Below are positions 1 through 9,029 of a stretch of 64,000 nucleotides of DNA, in pieces. This DNA comes from Vibrio sp. UBA2441 (GTDB taxonomy: Bacteria > Pseudomonadota > Gammaproteobacteria > Enterobacterales > Vibrionaceae). The position numbers and the translations under genes are program-made. How positions within the stretch are numbered: the first letter of the stretch is position 1; the number at the start of each line of letters is the position of its first letter. The stretch lies in the NCBI GenBank assembly GCA_002342685.1, contig DDQN01000056.1, positions 47,152-111,151 on the forward strand, given 5' to 3'. The notes below the pieces were generated by a model. It did not search any database, had not been told where the DNA came from, and was given only the letters and a program-made list of their open reading frames with translations.

Positions 1-376
1 CAAGTTCAATGGCTTGGTCAACAACTTCGGGACTTAAACCATAACCATCTTCAAAACGATTGGGGACCAAATAATCGACATTTCGACTACCAAAACTGCG
101 CAAAGCTAAAACCGACAACGCAGAACTAGTCGCACCATCGGCATCAAAGTCGCCAACAACAATAATACGACGATTTTCAGTAATGGCGGCAAACAATAGC
201 TCTACTGCCTTTTGAATACCGTATAACTCATGGAAAGCATGTAACCCCTTCGCTGCTTTCTCTAACTGCTTTGGATGAGAAATCCCTCGGGATATATAGA
301 TCCGACGAAGCAACGGAGACATAGTTTCAGGAAGTAGAGTAAGATCGGGAACCGAACGGCGAGTGATTTTTATCAT
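1..376 (-). CDS. recJ: Single-stranded-DNA-specific exonuclease RecJ, N-terminal part
   Basis: This is the first 125 codons of RecJ; the gene runs off the left edge of the window. RecJ is a 5'-3' single-strand exonuclease that works in RecF-pathway recombination and mismatch repair. The DHH-family motif I is visible as GDFDADGATS (residues about 75-84), with the aspartates that bind the catalytic metal. The ATG at 374-376 opens a frame that reads without a stop to base 1. It lies about 100 bases after dsbC in the order xerD-dsbC-recJ, which is the usual gammaproteobacterial arrangement and suggests co-transcription. The ribosome site before the ATG is weak, so an alternative start cannot be excluded. 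Confidence 0.93.
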   Translation of the reverse strand, partial: MIKITRRSVPDLTLLPETMSPLLRRIYISRGISHPKQLEKAAKGLHAFHELYGIQKAVELLFAAITENRRIIVVGDFDADGATSSALSVLALRSFGSRNVDYLVPNRFEDGYGLSPEVVDQAIEL

Positions 377-473
377 TTGAATTAGGGTTAGTCTCAATTT
401 AGTTTAAGCGTTTAATGAATATAATAAATGTGTATCGAAAAAATAAACTCTTCCGATACACATATTAATGGGA

Positions 474-1277
474 TTACTCTGCCATCTCAGCATTTAAACG
501 AGCATAGAGTGCTGCTGGCGGCATGTAACCTGCGACAAGCTTACCATTAGGTAGAAATATAGCTGGGGTACCCGAAATACCCAGTTCACGGCCTAATTGA
601 TAGTGCTGTGCAACTTTACCCTTACATTGCGCTAGGTTATCTACTTGTTCTGTAAAATTACGTTCAATTTTTGCTTTATTCATTGCTTGAGCAGAATCCT
701 TAGCGCACCAGATTCGAGCCATTTCTTCAGCCACTTCACCACTTGGCCCTTGGCGAGGATACGCTAAGTATCGCACTGTAATACCAAGTTCGTTATAGCC
801 ACTCATTTGGCTGTGCAAACGCACACAGTAACCACACGTTGTATCGGTAAATACAGTAATCGCATACTTTTCATCTTTAGCAGGATAGACAATCATCTCA
901 TCTTCGAATGCCGCAATTTTTTCTGCATTAGCAGGCGCTTTTCTTTCTTCAATTAAGTTAACGTACTTCCCGTCGTCATCAAGTGAATAAAGTGCACCTG
1001 CAATAAATAGATCGCCTGCTAAGTTAGAAAAAAACAGTCCACCATTGGTATCAACTTCGACTAAGCCATTCATAGAAGCTGGAACAATGCTATTTACTTC
1101 CACGCCCATTTTTTCAAAACGCGCCCTAAGTTTAGCTTCATCAAGTTTAATGCCTGCCACTTGAAGTTCAGCCTGAACTTGAACATCGACTACTTGTTCT
1201 GTTTTCGCTTCTTCTGCATTACATGCAGCGACTAACATTGGAGAAGCCAGAATAATCATTCGGCGTAATACGCTCAT
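474..1277 (-). CDS. dsbC: Thiol:disulfide interchange protein DsbC
   Basis: DsbC is a periplasmic disulfide isomerase that reshuffles wrong disulfides and is kept reduced by DsbD. The 267-residue protein has the N-terminal dimerisation domain (about 44-112) and a thioredoxin-fold domain with the active site CGYC (148-151) and the cis-proline loop SGTPA (about 235-239). I chose the ATG at 1277 because AAGGTGG lies just upstream; the longer frame up to 1331 would overlap xerD. The signal sequence ends in LVAAC (15-19), which fits a lipobox, and a charged linker of about 23 residues follows before the folded domain. It may therefore be a lipoprotein rather than soluble, which is unlike E. coli DsbC. 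Sits between xerD and recJ. Confidence 0.93.
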   Translation of the reverse strand: MSVLRRMIILASPMLVAACNAEEAKTEQVVDVQVQAELQVAGIKLDEAKLRARFEKMGVEVNSIVPASMNGLVEVDTNGGLFFSNLAGDLFIAGALYSLDDDGKYVNLIEERKAPANAEKIAAFEDEMIVYPAKDEKYAITVFTDTTCGYCVRLHSQMSGYNELGITVRYLAYPRQGPSGEVAEEMARIWCAKDSAQAMNKAKIERNFTEQVDNLAQCKGKVAQHYQLGRELGISGTPAIFLPNGKLVAGYMPPAALYARLNAEMAE

Positions 1278-1305
1278 TTTTTTTACCACCTTAATAAGTT
1301 CTAAT

Positions 1306-2202
1306 TCACGCCCTGGGATGATGTTGTTCATGAATTTGTTTTAATCGTTCCGTTGCTACGTGAGTATAAATTTGGGTTGTTGATAAGTCACTATGCCCAA
1401 GCAACATCTGAACGACTCTGAGATCTGCACCATGATTAAGCAGGTGCGTAGCAAATGCATGTCTTAAAACATGCGGAGAAAGCATTTCAGTATCAATTCC
1501 GGCAACAACAGCATATTGCTTTATGCGGTGCCAAAAAGTTTGCCTGGTCATTTGTCTGGCTCGCTTACTTGGAAAAACCACATCCGAACTCTTATCTCCC
1601 AGAAGTATTGGTCTGCCTTGCTCAATAAAAGTTTCAATCCAGTCAATAGCATTTTCTCCCAAAGGCACAAGCCGTTCTTTATTGCCTTTACCTATTATAC
1701 GAACCACACCCTGACGAAGACTCATGTTTTCCATGGTTAAACTGACCAGCTCAGTCACCCGCAACCCAGTAGCATAAAGAAGTTCGAGCATCGCCTTATC
1801 TCTGAGCTCTATAGGGTCATTAGGGTCTGGAGCTTCCAGCAAATCATCAACCTGAGATTCAGAAAGATCTTTAGGTAGCCTTTTAGGCAACTTGGGTGAT
1901 ATTAATAAGGCGCTAGGATCATCACTACGCATCTTTTCACGATAGATATACTGAAACAGTCTTCTGATCGCTGAAAGCATTCTGGCGCGGGACGTCTGTT
2001 TGTAATTTTTATCAACTAACCATGCCTGATAATCTTGCAAATCCGAAGTAGAAACAGACAAAATTTTGAACTGCCCTTTTTCCATCCATTCAAACAAGCG
2101 CTTCAAGTCATTTCGATAGGATGCCAGCGTATTTTCCGACAGCCCTTTTTCCATCCACATAGAATCCAGAAACTGTTCTACAATCACTAAGTCATTGTTC
2201 AT
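1306..2202 (-). CDS. xerD: Site-specific tyrosine recombinase XerD
   Basis: XerD acts with XerC at the dif site to resolve chromosome dimers at division. It is 298 residues long, the same length as E. coli XerD. The catalytic residues fall at Arg148, Lys172, His244, Arg247, His270 and Tyr279, matching the E. coli numbering. The N-terminal SAM-like DNA-binding domain covers about 1-100 and the catalytic domain about 110-295. It is the first gene of the xerD-dsbC-recJ group; its stop lies 28 bases before the dsbC start. Divergent from fldB. Identity is near certain. Confidence 0.96.
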   Translation of the reverse strand: MNNDLVIVEQFLDSMWMEKGLSENTLASYRNDLKRLFEWMEKGQFKILSVSTSDLQDYQAWLVDKNYKQTSRARMLSAIRRLFQYIYREKMRSDDPSALLISPKLPKRLPKDLSESQVDDLLEAPDPNDPIELRDKAMLELLYATGLRVTELVSLTMENMSLRQGVVRIIGKGNKERLVPLGENAIDWIETFIEQGRPILLGDKSSDVVFPSKRARQMTRQTFWHRIKQYAVVAGIDTEMLSPHVLRHAFATHLLNHGADLRVVQMLLGHSDLSTTQIYTHVATERLKQIHEQHHPRA

Positions 2203-2363
2203 TAATCATCTCGAAATAAATCTTCCACCATCGTATCTAAGTTTAATTATATACTCAAACCACTGCAAAATACTCAACGAGATGATTGTAACTGCATTTT
2301 GAACTAAATTGAGTATGCGGGTAGAATCGACTCATTAATTATAAAAAGAATTATACATCGCTT

Positions 2364-2882
2364 ATGAAAATTGGACTGTTTTACGGCTCTTCAACTTGTT
2401 ATACCGAAATGGCAGCAGACAAAATACGTGCCATAATTGGAGATGATTTGGTTGATATTCACAACGTGAAGGATGTGCCGTTAAGTAGGATGAATGACTA
2501 TGACTTACTCATTCTCGGCATTTCAACCTGGGACTTTGGTGAAATCCAAGAGGATTGGAGTGCCATATGGGAGCACATCGCTGGCGTGTCGCTAAAAAAC
2601 AAGTGCGTCGCATTGTTCGGCTTAGGCGATCAAGAAGGTTATGGGGAATGGTTCCTAGATGCAATGGGACTGTTACATGACGAATTAGTACCAACTGGAG
2701 CTAACTTCATTGGTTACTGGCCTAATCAAGGGTATGAGTTTGAAGCATCTAAAGCGCTATCTGAAGATGGTCAGCATTTTGTTGGGCTCGCTTTGGATGA
2801 AGACTCTCAATATGAATTAAGCGACGAGCGAATCGCAGCTTGGTGTGAGCAAATTCTTATCGAATATCAGGAAACATTATAA
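2364..2882 (+). CDS. fldB: Flavodoxin FldB
   Basis: A flavodoxin of 172 residues, an FMN-binding one-electron carrier in the cytoplasm. The phosphate-binding loop GSSTCYTEMAA (about 8-18) replaces the commoner TGTT.E pattern of FldA in the way usual for FldB. The isoalloxazine-stacking segments STWDFGE (about 54-60) and LGDQEGYGEWF (about 87-97) are present. E. coli fldB belongs to the SoxRS regulon; no SoxS site was identified here. It is divergent from xerD and ends at a strong hairpin shared with brnQ. FldB rather than FldA is inferred from the xerD neighbourhood and the P-loop. Confidence 0.9.
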   Translation: MKIGLFYGSSTCYTEMAADKIRAIIGDDLVDIHNVKDVPLSRMNDYDLLILGISTWDFGEIQEDWSAIWEHIAGVSLKNKCVALFGLGDQEGYGEWFLDAMGLLHDELVPTGANFIGYWPNQGYEFEASKALSEDGQHFVGLALDEDSQYELSDERIAAWCEQILIEYQETL

Positions 2883-2892
2883 ATTTTTCAAA

Positions 2893-2925
2893 AAAAAGGA
2901 AGGCTTATATTCAGCCTTCCTTTTT
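2893..2925. terminator. Bidirectional terminator between fldB and brnQ
   Basis: A perfect 13-bp stem, AAAAAGGAAGGCT (2893-2905) with AGCCTTCCTTTTT (2913-2925), and a 7-base loop. A-rich and T-rich ends give a U-tract on either strand, so it can end both fldB (+) and brnQ (-). Confidence 0.85.
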
Positions 2926-2946
2926 CAATTCTCTACGCTTTAACGT

Positions 2947-4260
2947 TTACGCTGTTTCTTCTGTTAACAACTCTTGCTTTTCAACATGAATAAACAACAT
3001 CGCTACCAGTGTTATTGCCGTTGGTAATAACCAACCCATACTATACTCAAACAGTGGAAGGAAGCTAAACGCTGAGACATCCAAGCCTGCCACTTTAGCT
3101 GCATCAAGCAATGCAAACAGCAGAGAAACAGAAATAACCGCACGATAAGCAAATTTTCGGCTTGGTAATCTGTTTCTAAAGAATGTCAGGGCAACCAATG
3201 CAATCGCAATAGGATAAAGAGCAAACAATACCGGAACTGACAAGCTGATCAACTGAGCAAGCCCAACATTTGCTACAAGTGTACATGTTAGACCAACAAT
3301 AATTACCCACGCTTTATATGACACTTTGCATAATGAACTAAAGAAATCAGAACAAGCAGAGATAAGACCAATGGCTGTTGTCAAACAAGCAAGAAGTACA
3401 ATAGTAGACAATACATATTGACCCGATGTACCAAATAATGACTGAACATACGCACTCAGAATGACTCCACCATTATCCGCATTAAGCGTTACACCACCAC
3501 TAGTTGCACCTAAATAGAATAATGAAATGTAAATAAATGCTAGTCCACTTGCCGCCACTATACCTGCGATGATTAAATATTTTGTTATTGCTGCCTTTTC
3601 TGTAATGCCTTTGCCGCGCAAAGCATCAACGATAAGCATACCAAACATCAATGACGCAAAAGTATCCATGGTGTTATAACCTTCAAGGAAACCTTTTACT
3701 AATGGTTGGGAGATATAATCCCCCTGAGGTGGCATAATTTCACCCTGTGGGCTTACAAATACACCTATAGCTAGCACAACCAAACTGATAAATAATACTG
3801 GCGTTAATACTTTCCCTATAATGTCGATTAGTTTTCCTTGAGACCAAGCAAAAAACATAGCAACAGAAAAGAAAACCATGGAAAAAATAGTGAGATCAGA
3901 CTGAGCAGCATCAATGATAAATGGCTTAATAGCCATCTCATAAGCAACTAAACCGGTACGCGGTGCAGCGAAAGCTGGACCAATGATAACAAACATCAAC
4001 AGAGCCATAATAGTCGATGCACGTTTTGGTAAGTCTTGCGTCAGTTTATCCCATGTGCCACCAGCAATAGCGATAGCAACAATCGTAATTAACGGTAAAC
4101 CAACAGCGGTGACTAGGAACCCAAACATTGCTGGCAGGGTATTTTCTCCAGCTAACTGACCCGCAAGAGGAGGAAAAATAATGTTTCCTGCACCTAAAAA
4201 GAAAGCAAATAGCATAAAACCTACTGCTATTATGTCAGTTAATTTTAAGTTCTGACTCAT
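2947..4260 (-). CDS. brnQ: Branched-chain amino acid:cation symporter BrnQ
   Basis: A 437-residue inner-membrane protein of the LIVCS family that imports Leu, Ile and Val with a cation. It begins with the family pattern DIIAVGFMLFAFFLGAGNII (residues 8-27) and contains about 12 hydrophobic segments throughout. The C-terminal tail is short and acidic. AAGGT precedes the ATG at 4260 at a suitable spacing. It stands alone, convergent with fldB, with about 290 bases of AT-rich sequence upstream towards trmN. In Vibrio and E. coli such genes are commonly under Lrp-type control, but no site was identified here. Confidence 0.94.
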   Translation of the reverse strand: MSQNLKLTDIIAVGFMLFAFFLGAGNIIFPPLAGQLAGENTLPAMFGFLVTAVGLPLITIVAIAIAGGTWDKLTQDLPKRASTIMALLMFVIIGPAFAAPRTGLVAYEMAIKPFIIDAAQSDLTIFSMVFFSVAMFFAWSQGKLIDIIGKVLTPVLFISLVVLAIGVFVSPQGEIMPPQGDYISQPLVKGFLEGYNTMDTFASLMFGMLIVDALRGKGITEKAAITKYLIIAGIVAASGLAFIYISLFYLGATSGGVTLNADNGGVILSAYVQSLFGTSGQYVLSTIVLLACLTTAIGLISACSDFFSSLCKVSYKAWVIIVGLTCTLVANVGLAQLISLSVPVLFALYPIAIALVALTFFRNRLPSRKFAYRAVISVSLLFALLDAAKVAGLDVSAFSFLPLFEYSMGWLLPTAITLVAMLFIHVEKQELLTEETA

Positions 4261-4552
4261 AAAAAAACCTTAAGATAATATATTGCATACAGAAGAATAA
4301 ATAGATTATTCGACTAATTTGAAGGGCGTGATAATGACGAAATAGAGTCGAACGGTCAATAGTTAGCCCAAAAACAAAACATTCGACCGCAATAACAGCA
4401 AAAGCATAGCTAAAGAAACTATATATTAGTTAAATTATAGATGATCGACAAAGCTAGCTTATTGAACTGCGCTACAGTGTAAAGTATATAAGTTTATCCT
4501 TTTCTCCATAATCAGTTATAAACACCTAGCAACTTTAAATTTGCAGAAGATA

Positions 4553-5272
4553 ATGAAAAAAGAAAAAATAAGAACTAAAGACTTTAAATTCAAGAAGTTC
4601 AATATTTACGGAGGCTTCTCCGGCATGCCAGTAAGCACTGACGGTGTGCTGCTTGGTGCTTGGATTGACATAGATCAAGCTCGGTCCATTTTAGATATTG
4701 GAACAGGAACCGGACTCTTATCGCTGATGTGCGCGCAACGCTTTCCAGAGTCCACGGTTACTGCTATAGAGATTGATCACATGGCTGCAGAAGCTGCATT
4801 ACAGAACTTCAAACAGAGTGCGTGGTCTGACAGACTCAAACTCATTCAGAAAAACATCCTAGAGTGGGAAACCCCCACTGCTTTTGACACTATTATCTGC
4901 AATCCTCCTTATTTCAATTTTGGGGAGCAGTCTCCGTCAGTTCGACGGGCAACAGCTAGGCACACTGACTCGCTAAATCACAGAGATTTACTCACTAAGA
5001 GCTGGAAAGTATTAAAGCCAAATGGCAAGGCAAATTTTATTTTGCCCGAGTTTGAAGGAGAGCAGTTCATCCAGTTAGCATTGTCTATGGGTTGGTATTT
5101 ATCTCGTTTATGTAGGGTAAAACCAAATGAAAACAAACCGATAAATAGATTAGTATTTGAAATATCAAAGAGCCAATGTCATTGTCGGGAATCAGAGTTA
5201 ACCATCCGGCACTCAGGCAGCTACAGTTCTGAATTTATTGCTTTAACAAAAGAGTTTTATTTAAAGATGTAG
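4553..5272 (+). CDS. trmN: tRNA1(Val) A37 N6-methyltransferase TrmN
   Basis: A Rossmann-fold SAM-dependent methyltransferase of 239 residues, matching the YfiC/TrmN6 family that makes m6A37 in tRNA-Val. The SAM-binding motif I is DIGTGTGLL (48-56) and the amino-methyltransferase motif is NPPY (117-120), followed by FNFGEQ. I take the ATG at 4553 rather than the in-frame TTG at 4541, because the ATG follows a purine-rich AGAAGA stretch and gives the usual family length. It lies directly before srmB on the same strand, as in many gammaproteobacteria where yfiC and srmB are neighbours (in E. coli they are divergent). Confidence 0.9.
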   Translation: MKKEKIRTKDFKFKKFNIYGGFSGMPVSTDGVLLGAWIDIDQARSILDIGTGTGLLSLMCAQRFPESTVTAIEIDHMAAEAALQNFKQSAWSDRLKLIQKNILEWETPTAFDTIICNPPYFNFGEQSPSVRRATARHTDSLNHRDLLTKSWKVLKPNGKANFILPEFEGEQFIQLALSMGWYLSRLCRVKPNENKPINRLVFEISKSQCHCRESELTIRHSGSYSSEFIALTKEFYLKM

Positions 5273-5338
5273 AAAAGCCGCACAATCATCTATAATGCGC
5301 GGCCAAACTTTTAACTACCCGCTTGTGGAGATCCTATT

Positions 5339-6571
5339 GTGGCCAATAAATTTGCTGAACTAGAACTTGATCCAAACCTTTTAGCCGCGATTGAAGATAT
5401 GGGATATGATCGCCCAACCCAGGTACAAGAAGAAGCCATACCACAAGCTTTGGACGGTAAAGACATTCTAGCCTCAGCGCCAACGGGGACCGGAAAAACT
5501 GCCGCTTTTGTTTTGCCAGCCTTGCAGTTTCTACAAGATTTCCCTCGCAAAAAATCTGGACCTGCTCGTATATTAATACTGACTCCTACTCGTGAATTAG
5601 CTATGCAGGTCGCCGATCATGCTCGTGCACTGGCCAAAAATACTAACTTAAAGATCTTTACTATCACCGGCGGTGTTATGTATCAGGATCACGCAGATAT
5701 TCTAGCGACAACGCAAGATATCGTAGTCGCAACTCCAGGTCGTCTGATGGAGTATATTGAAGCAGAGCGTTTTGATTGCCGTGCTATCGAATGGCTAGTA
5801 CTGGACGAAGCAGATCGAATGTTGGACATGGGGTTCGGTCCCGTTGTAGACAGGTTATCAGGCGAGTGCCGCTGGCGTAAACAAACGCTATTGTTTTCTG
5901 CGACTTTAGAAGGTCGTGGTGTGGAAGGGTTTACCGCTGATTTGTTGAATGAGCCTGCAGTTGTTACTGCTGAGCCTTCTCGCCGAGAAAGAAAAAAAAT
6001 CACTCAGTGGTATCACCGAGCAGATACCTTAGAGCATAAGGTTGAGTTGCTAAAACACATCCTTACACAAGATGCTGAGCGATCTATCATCTTTATCAAA
6101 ACTCGTGAGCGCCTGGGTGAATTGCGTGAATTATTGGATAGCGCACAAATTCCTTGCAGCTGGATTCAGGGAGAAATGCCACAAGACCGCCGCAACAATG
6201 CAATTCGACGTTTTCGCGACGGAGAAGTTAATGTCTTATTAGCAACAGACGTTGCTGCCCGTGGTATTGACCTGCCAGATGTCAGCCACGTAATCAACTA
6301 TGACATGCCACGCACTGCAGACGTATATTTACACCGTATTGGCCGCACTGCACGCGCAGGTAAAAAAGGTAATGCAGTCTCTATCATAGAAGCTCATGAT
6401 CAACCAATGCTAGATCGCGTTGCACGATACACACAAGAAGAGATTAAAGAACGCTTTGTGAAAGGGATGCGTCCTACACATAAAAAAGCCGTGTTTAAGA
6501 AAAAGAAAAAAGTGAAAGATAGTGCGAAGAAGAAAAGCGCTGTTAAAAAGAAAAATGCTAAGAAAAAATAA
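5339..6571 (+). CDS. srmB: DEAD-box ATP-dependent RNA helicase SrmB
   Basis: SrmB is an RNA helicase that helps early assembly of the 50S ribosomal subunit. The 410-residue protein has the Q motif near residues 22-30 (YDRPTQVQ), Walker A APTGTGKT (47-54), DEAD (156-159), SAT (187-189) and HRIGRTARAG in the second RecA domain. The C-terminal 40 residues are almost all lysine with some Ala and Val, a basic RNA-binding tail. The start is GTG at 5339; the residues after it align with E. coli SrmB (FxELELD). A perfect TATAAT at 5291-5296 is a likely -10, which gives it its own promoter after trmN. The tail is shorter than in E. coli. Confidence 0.95.
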   Translation: MANKFAELELDPNLLAAIEDMGYDRPTQVQEEAIPQALDGKDILASAPTGTGKTAAFVLPALQFLQDFPRKKSGPARILILTPTRELAMQVADHARALAKNTNLKIFTITGGVMYQDHADILATTQDIVVATPGRLMEYIEAERFDCRAIEWLVLDEADRMLDMGFGPVVDRLSGECRWRKQTLLFSATLEGRGVEGFTADLLNEPAVVTAEPSRRERKKITQWYHRADTLEHKVELLKHILTQDAERSIIFIKTRERLGELRELLDSAQIPCSWIQGEMPQDRRNNAIRRFRDGEVNVLLATDVAARGIDLPDVSHVINYDMPRTADVYLHRIGRTARAGKKGNAVSIIEAHDQPMLDRVARYTQEEIKERFVKGMRPTHKKAVFKKKKKVKDSAKKKSAVKKKNAKKK

Positions 6572-6597
6572 CATCAAACGTTAACCTTATTGAAAAA

Positions 6598-6627
6598 TGG
6601 GCATTATCTGAAAAATGATGATGCCCA
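6598..6627 (-). terminator. Terminator of yaaA
   Basis: Stem TGGGCATTATC (6598-6608) pairs with GATGATGCCCA (6617-6627), with one G-T pair. On the minus strand it is followed by five T residues, so it fits the end of yaaA. On the plus strand there is no T-run. Confidence 0.65.
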
Positions 6628-6651
6628 CTTCCTATCTAATACTGTGCAATA

Positions 6652-7428
6652 CTAACTCTGCTCTTCTCGCTTAAATACTAGCTCTGTCGCACTCGACTCT
6701 TCTTCGACAAAGTAATATCCAGCAATATCGAACTTAGTCAGTTCTTCAATAGAACTAATTTGATTATCAATAATGTAGCGGGCCATCATTCCGCGCGCCT
6801 TTTTAGCAAAAAAACTGATCACTTTATACTGACCTTTTTTACAGTCTTTGAAAATCGGAGTCACGATAGTTCCATCCAGCTGTTTCTTCTTCACTGATTT
6901 GAAATATTCATTGGACGCTAAATTGATAAGTACGCGATCACCCTGCTCAGCTAATGCCTGGTTTAACTTTTCAGTAATCACGCTTCCCCAAAATTGATAA
7001 AGATTCGTACCGCGTTTGTTAGCAAGCTTAGTTCCCATTTCTAAACGATACGGTTGCATCAAGTCTAGAGGTTTCAATAGTCCATACAAGCCAGACAACA
7101 TCCTTAAATGCGACTGAGCAAAATCAAAGTCAGTGTCACTCATCGTCTCAGCCGCTAACCCCGTATACACGTCGCCCTTAAAAGCAAGAATTGCCTGTCT
7201 TGCATTCTCTATCGTGAAGTCTTCGCTCCACTGTTCAAAACGCGCAACATTAAGCCCAGCAATTTTATCGCTTACCTTCATCAATGCTGAAATATCCAAT
7301 GGTGTGAGTTTCTGACACACTTCAATAAGCTCTTTGGAGTATTCAATTAACTCAGGCTGAGTATACTTTTCTGTAGCTAGGGGTGACTCATAATCTAACG
7401 TTTTAGCGGGTGATACGACGATAAGCAT
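6652..7428 (-). CDS. yaaA: Peroxide stress protein YaaA (DUF328)
   Basis: A 258-residue cytoplasmic protein of the YaaA/DUF328 family. In E. coli it lowers intracellular free iron during hydrogen peroxide stress and binds DNA. It opens with the family signature MLIVVSPAKTLDYESP and carries the conserved blocks LSGLYGLLKPLD and NLASNEYFK. The C-terminal region KGQYKVISFFAKKARGMMARY (split here as seen near residues 193-213) is also typical. It is a single gene, convergent with srmB. OxyR control is known in E. coli; no site is claimed here. Confidence 0.93.
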   Translation of the reverse strand: MLIVVSPAKTLDYESPLATEKYTQPELIEYSKELIEVCQKLTPLDISALMKVSDKIAGLNVARFEQWSEDFTIENARQAILAFKGDVYTGLAAETMSDTDFDFAQSHLRMLSGLYGLLKPLDLMQPYRLEMGTKLANKRGTNLYQFWGSVITEKLNQALAEQGDRVLINLASNEYFKSVKKKQLDGTIVTPIFKDCKKGQYKVISFFAKKARGMMARYIIDNQISSIEELTKFDIAGYYFVEEESSATELVFKREEQS

Positions 7429-7530
7429 ATTTGAATTCCTGAATGATTTTTAATTTATATTGTACCCAAGTAGCGTTAAGGTGATCGGTACAGTGACAAA
7501 GTATTTTCGCGCCTTTAAATCATAGAATAT

Positions 7531-7561
7531 AAAAAAAGCCACGCAGAGTCAGCATGGCTTT
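7531..7561 (-). terminator. Terminator of the alanine/sodium symporter gene
   Basis: AAAGCCACGC (7535-7544) pairs with GCATGGCTTT (7552-7561) with one G-T pair and a 7-base loop. Read on the minus strand it is followed by a T-run (7531-7537), 35 bases after the symporter stop codon. Confidence 0.75.
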
Positions 7562-7595
7562 AACTATTTAATTGATAGAGAGTGCCTCTCAGAGA

Positions 7596-9029
7596 TTAAG
7601 AGCTCTTTTTATCCTGATACCAAATCCCCTCTTCCAACTGTGATTTCAGCTCAGGGTATTCGTTAGCATCAAAAGTAGGCACTTTACCTGCTGCTAATTG
7701 GCGATTGTAGTCTTTAGCCAGTTTAATCACTATTCCAGATAATAAAATAATTGCCACCAAGTTAACTATCGCCATTAAGCCCATTGACACATCAGCCAAT
7801 GACCAAATCACTGGAAGAGAACCGATAGAACCAAACATCACCATACCAAGTACGATCAAACGGAATACATTCAGACCAGCTTTGTGGTTGTGCTCTAGAA
7901 ATATCAGGTTTGTTTCAGCGTATGAGTAATTTGCAATGATTGAAGTAAATGCGAAGAAAAAGATAGCTACAGCGACAAATATTGAACCCCAATCGCCAAC
8001 CTGAGAGCTAAGCGCCCTCTGAGTAAGCTCAATGCCCGTAACCTCACCATGTGGAACATACTCACCGGAAACTAGAATGATAGCCACAGTGGCTGTACAA
8101 ATCACCATAGTGTCAGCAAAAACACCTAACATTTGCACATAACCCTGCGAGGCAGGATGCGGAGGATATGGCGTAGCAGACGCCGCAGCGTTTGGCGCAG
8201 AACCCATACCGGCCTCGTTAGAGAATAACCCTCGTTTGATTCCGTTGATCATTGCTTGAGCGATGGCATAACCTAAACCACCCGCTGCCGCTTCTTGGAA
8301 ACCAAACGCACTCTTAAAGATCAAAGCGATAGCACCAGGAACTTTATCAAGATTCATTCCCACTACAAAGACAGCCAAAGCAAGATACAACAGTGCCATT
8401 ACTGGAACAATCAGTTCAGCAGTACGAGCAATTGTTCGGATACCACCAAAAATGACAACAGCGGAGATAGATACAATACCGATACCGACATAAAGCGGCT
8501 CCCAGCCAAATGCAGTCTCCATCGCGCCAGCGATTGAGTTTGCTTGAACGGCATTAAATACTAAGCCAAATGCGATAATGAGAAAAATAGAGAATAGAAC
8601 GCCCATCCAGCGCATTCCAAGACCCTTTTCCATGTAATACGCAGGACCGCCTCGATAGTTACCATCATCATCTTTTGTTTTATAAAGCTGTGCTAGCGTA
8701 CTCTCAGCGAAAGAAGTCGCCATACCGAGCATGGCGATAAGCCACATCCAAAAGATGGCACCGGGACCACCTGCAGTAAGTGCAACAGCAACACCAGCCA
8801 TGTTGCCAGTTCCCACTCGAGCAGCCAAACTAGTACAAAGAGCCTGAAAAGAAGATATCCCAGCTTTGTCTGCCTTACGGCTATTTTTCAGCACACTGAA
8901 CATATGACCAAAATGGCGTATCTGAATAAATCCAAGTCGAACAGTAAAATAGATACCTACGCCAACCAAAAGGTAAACCAGTATCGATCCCCATAGGAGA
9001 TCATTCATTAAGTTAATTATGTCTGTCAC
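7596..9029 (-). CDS. Alanine/glycine:sodium symporter, AGCS family
   Basis: A 477-residue inner-membrane carrier of the AGCS (alanine or glycine:cation symporter) family. The family signatures ARVGTGNMAGVAVALTAGGP (about 70-89) and NGIKRGLFSNEAGMGSAPNA (about 263-282) are both clear, and there are about ten hydrophobic segments. The substrate (Ala, Gly or both) cannot be decided from sequence. Some Vibrio homologues sit behind a tandem glycine riboswitch; I looked upstream of 9029 and saw no glycine-aptamer consensus. Ends at the hairpin at 7531-7561. Confidence 0.92.
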   Translation of the reverse strand: MTDIINLMNDLLWGSILVYLLVGVGIYFTVRLGFIQIRHFGHMFSVLKNSRKADKAGISSFQALCTSLAARVGTGNMAGVAVALTAGGPGAIFWMWLIAMLGMATSFAESTLAQLYKTKDDDGNYRGGPAYYMEKGLGMRWMGVLFSIFLIIAFGLVFNAVQANSIAGAMETAFGWEPLYVGIGIVSISAVVIFGGIRTIARTAELIVPVMALLYLALAVFVVGMNLDKVPGAIALIFKSAFGFQEAAAGGLGYAIAQAMINGIKRGLFSNEAGMGSAPNAAASATPYPPHPASQGYVQMLGVFADTMVICTATVAIILVSGEYVPHGEVTGIELTQRALSSQVGDWGSIFVAVAIFFFAFTSIIANYSYAETNLIFLEHNHKAGLNVFRLIVLGMVMFGSIGSLPVIWSLADVSMGLMAIVNLVAIILLSGIVIKLAKDYNRQLAAGKVPTFDANEYPELKSQLEEGIWYQDKKSS

